Of a stretch of 64,000 nt of DNA, positions 62,600 through 64,000 are shown piece by piece. Source of the stretch: CADCTP01 sp963849885 (GTDB lineage Bacteria; Actinomycetota; Actinomycetes; Mycobacteriales; CADCTP01); NCBI GenBank assembly GCA_963849885.1, contig CAWKIV010000021.1, positions 1 through 64,000 on the forward strand. Reading direction: 5' to 3'. Under the pieces are notes generated by a model. That model was given only the letters and a program-made list of their open reading frames with translations, was not told the origin of the DNA and searched no databases. The translations under genes were made by a program, and so were the position numbers. Within the stretch, counting starts at the first letter, position 1, and the number at the start of each line of letters is the position of its first letter.

Positions 62600-63340
62600 G
62601 TGACCTCCCCGGCCCGCGCCCGGCGCTTCGCCGCCGAGACCGCGCTCGGCCGGACCCGGCGGGCCCGGCGGATGACCAGGGAGCTGGCCGAGCGGTGGCC
62701 GGACGCGGTCTGCGAGCTCGACTTCAGCTCGCCGCTGGAGCTCGCCGTGGCCACCATCCTGTCCGCCCAGTCGACCGACCGGATGGTCAACACGGTCACC
62801 CCGGCGTTGTTCGCGAAGTTCCCGACCGCGGCCGACTACGCCGGCGCGGACCGGGCCGAGCTGGAGCAGCTGCTCAAGCCGACCGGCTTCTTCCGCAACA
62901 AGACGACCTCGCTGATCGGGCTCGGCCAGGCCCTGGTGGAGCGGTACGACGGGGTGCTGCCGGGCCGGCTGGAGGACCTGGTCACGCTGCCCGGGATCGG
63001 CCGCAAGACGGCCAACGTGATCCTCGGCAACGCCTTCGGCGTCCCCGGCATCACCGTGGACACCCACTTCGGCCGGCTGGTCCGGCGCTGGCAGTGGACC
63101 GCGGAGACCGACGCGGTCAAGGTCGAGTTCGCGGTCGCCGCGATGATCCCCAAGCGGGAGTGGACCGACCTGTCCCAGCGGACCATCTGGCACGGCCGGC
63201 GGATCTGCCACGCCCGCAAGCCGGCCTGCGGGGCCTGCTCGCTGGCTCCCGACTGCCCGGCGTACGGGACCGGCCCGGTCGACCCGGAGGTCGCGGCGAA
63301 GCTGGTGAAGAGCGGGCGCGAAGTCGCGGACTCGCGGTGA
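62600..63340 (+). CDS. nth: Endonuclease III
   Basis: The 246-residue DNA glycosylase/AP lyase removes oxidised pyrimidines. It has FSSPLELAVATILSAQSTDR, the helix-hairpin-helix LPGIGRKTANVIL with catalytic Lys near 136, VDTHFGRLVRR with catalytic Asp near 154, and the Fe-S cluster motif with C-x6-C-x2-C-x5-C spacing (CHARKPACGACSLAPDC). GTG at 62600. It overlaps the following thiol-disulfide gene by four bases. Confidence 0.95.
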   Translation: MTSPARARRFAAETALGRTRRARRMTRELAERWPDAVCELDFSSPLELAVATILSAQSTDRMVNTVTPALFAKFPTAADYAGADRAELEQLLKPTGFFRNKTTSLIGLGQALVERYDGVLPGRLEDLVTLPGIGRKTANVILGNAFGVPGITVDTHFGRLVRRWQWTAETDAVKVEFAVAAMIPKREWTDLSQRTIWHGRRICHARKPACGACSLAPDCPAYGTGPVDPEVAAKLVKSGREVADSR

Positions 63341-63939
63341 GCGGCCGGCGAGGGCTCCGCGTCGCCGCGCTGCTGACGGCCCTGCTGACGGCTCTGCTGC
63401 TGGCCGGCTGCACCGGCGAGGACGCGGCGCCGGCCCCGGCGGGGGAGGCCCGGGCCGTGGTCGGCGTGGGCTGCCCGTCGCTGGGCCAGCAGTCCACCGC
63501 GGCGACCGCGCTGCCCGACCTGGAGCTGCCCTGCCTGGGCAGCGGCGAGGGCAGCGCGCCGCCGGTGCCGCTGCGCCGGCTGACCGGCACCCCGACGGTG
63601 GTCAACCTGTGGGCCACCTGGTGCGGTCCGTGCCGCGAGGAGCTGCCGGCCCTCGCCCGGCTGCACACCGACGCCGCCGGCAAGGTCCGGGTGCTCGGGG
63701 TGAACAGTCAGGACCGGGCCGGCGCGGCGGTGGCGTACGCGGCGGACGAGCGGCTGCCGTTCGGCTCGCTGGAGGACCGGGACGGCCGGCTGCTCCGGGC
63801 GCTGCGCGGCCCCGGGCTGCCGGTGACCGTCTTCGTCGCGGCGGACGGCGCCATCGCGGAGGTCTACCGGGGACCGCCGCTGACCGACGCGACGCTGCGC
63901 CGGCTGGTGCGGGACGAGCTCGGTGTCGATGTCGGCTGA
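63337..63939 (+). CDS. TlpA/ResA-like thioredoxin lipoprotein
   Basis: The 200-residue product has a lipoprotein signal, LLTALLTALLLAGC, with the acylated Cys at about residue 25. The periplasmic-side thioredoxin domain has NLWATWCGPCREELPALARL (CxxC) and the cis-Pro segment GLPVTVFVAADG. Such proteins reduce disulfides, for instance in cytochrome c maturation. It is the counterpart of Rv3673c. GTG at 63337 overlaps the nth stop. Confidence 0.9.
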   Translation: MSGRRGLRVAALLTALLTALLLAGCTGEDAAPAPAGEARAVVGVGCPSLGQQSTAATALPDLELPCLGSGEGSAPPVPLRRLTGTPTVVNLWATWCGPCREELPALARLHTDAAGKVRVLGVNSQDRAGAAVAYAADERLPFGSLEDRDGRLLRALRGPGLPVTVFVAADGAIAEVYRGPPLTDATLRRLVRDELGVDVG

Positions 63940-64000
63940 CCCGGCCCCGGCCACCCTCCCCGACTGGCTCGCGCCGCTGGTCCGGGCGGCGCGGACGGCT
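63929..64000 (+). CDS. Probable CoA pyrophosphatase (NUDIX), 3' truncated by window
   Basis: Only the first 24 codons are visible, MSADPAPATLPDWLAPLVRA. The PxWLxPL start is typical of the CoA-type NUDIX hydrolases, and Rv3672c occupies this position in M. tuberculosis. The ATG at 63929 lies inside the end of the thioredoxin gene. The NUDIX box itself is beyond the window. Confidence 0.55.
   Translation, partial: MSADPAPATLPDWLAPLVRAARTA

Overview
The window is very GC-rich chromosomal DNA from an actinobacterium. The evidence is the frequent GTG starts, the four-base GTGA/ATGA gene overlaps, a WhiB-family regulator, an actinobacterial Vms1-like release factor, the tRNA-Ser/SRP RNA/dnaX/ybaB/recR block, and a conserved block nth - crp - MBL hydrolase - NUDIX - RidA - DUF4177 - two ArsA-like ATPases - whiB4 - ponA2, which matches the Mycobacterium tuberculosis Rv3672c-Rv3682 neighbourhood. 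The genus cannot be fixed from the sequence; a soil actinobacterium outside the mycobacteria is likely.

Layout. 0-1 kb: the tRNA adenosine deaminase pair and tRNA-Ser(CGA). 1-6.4 kb: a lipid kinase-like protein, a PAP2 phosphatase, a SulP transporter and a DUF2252 protein. 6.6-9 kb: a MhuD-like heme monooxygenase, an Mrp-type P-loop ATPase and an MFS exporter. 9-10.7 kb: a two-gene unit of a sigma-like HTH protein and a PP2C phosphatase. 10.8-14 kb: small proteins, RidA, a MazEF toxin-antitoxin pair and a BrkB-like membrane protein. 14.1-20.2 kb: tRNA-Ser(GGA), SRP RNA, a membrane protein, dnaX, an epoxide hydrolase, ybaB and recR. 20.3-23.5 kb: a BNR-repeat protein and leuA with a leucine leader peptide. 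23.5-27.2 kb: a collapsed siderophore ABC locus and an ABC-2 export pair. 27.3-29.8 kb: ask-asd. 29.9-32.1 kb: small membrane and metal-binding proteins and an acetyltransferase. 32.2-33.5 kb: decayed LtrA and Rieske genes. 33.6-38.5 kb: a Ski2-like helicase, a KTSC protein, a VLRF1-type peptidyl-tRNA hydrolase and a secreted beta-propeller-like protein. 38.5-45 kb: a trypsin-like protease, a pentapeptide-repeat protein, fused PabAB, a subtilase fragment, a BtuF-like protein and a thioesterase. 45-52.2 kb: a scarred stretch with a broken DUF2867 gene, an AI-2E transporter, stress proteins, a frameshifted antiporter, a reductase, truncated AraC and integrase fragments and tRNA-Pro(CGG). 52.2-64 kb: metallophosphoesterase, yqeY and the conserved ponA2-whiB4-arsA-crp-nth block.

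Housekeeping genes are tightly packed and intact. The accessory spaces between them hold an unusual number of gene fragments. Single-base frame changes also occur in G/C runs, including in dnaX and ponA2. Part of these may be residual indel errors in the assembly, so each broken gene needs read-level confirmation. The most interesting regulatory or system-level features are the leuA leader with alternative stems, an inverted repeat enclosing the asd start, the HTH/PP2C pair and the perfect tetraloop hairpins that end several genes.
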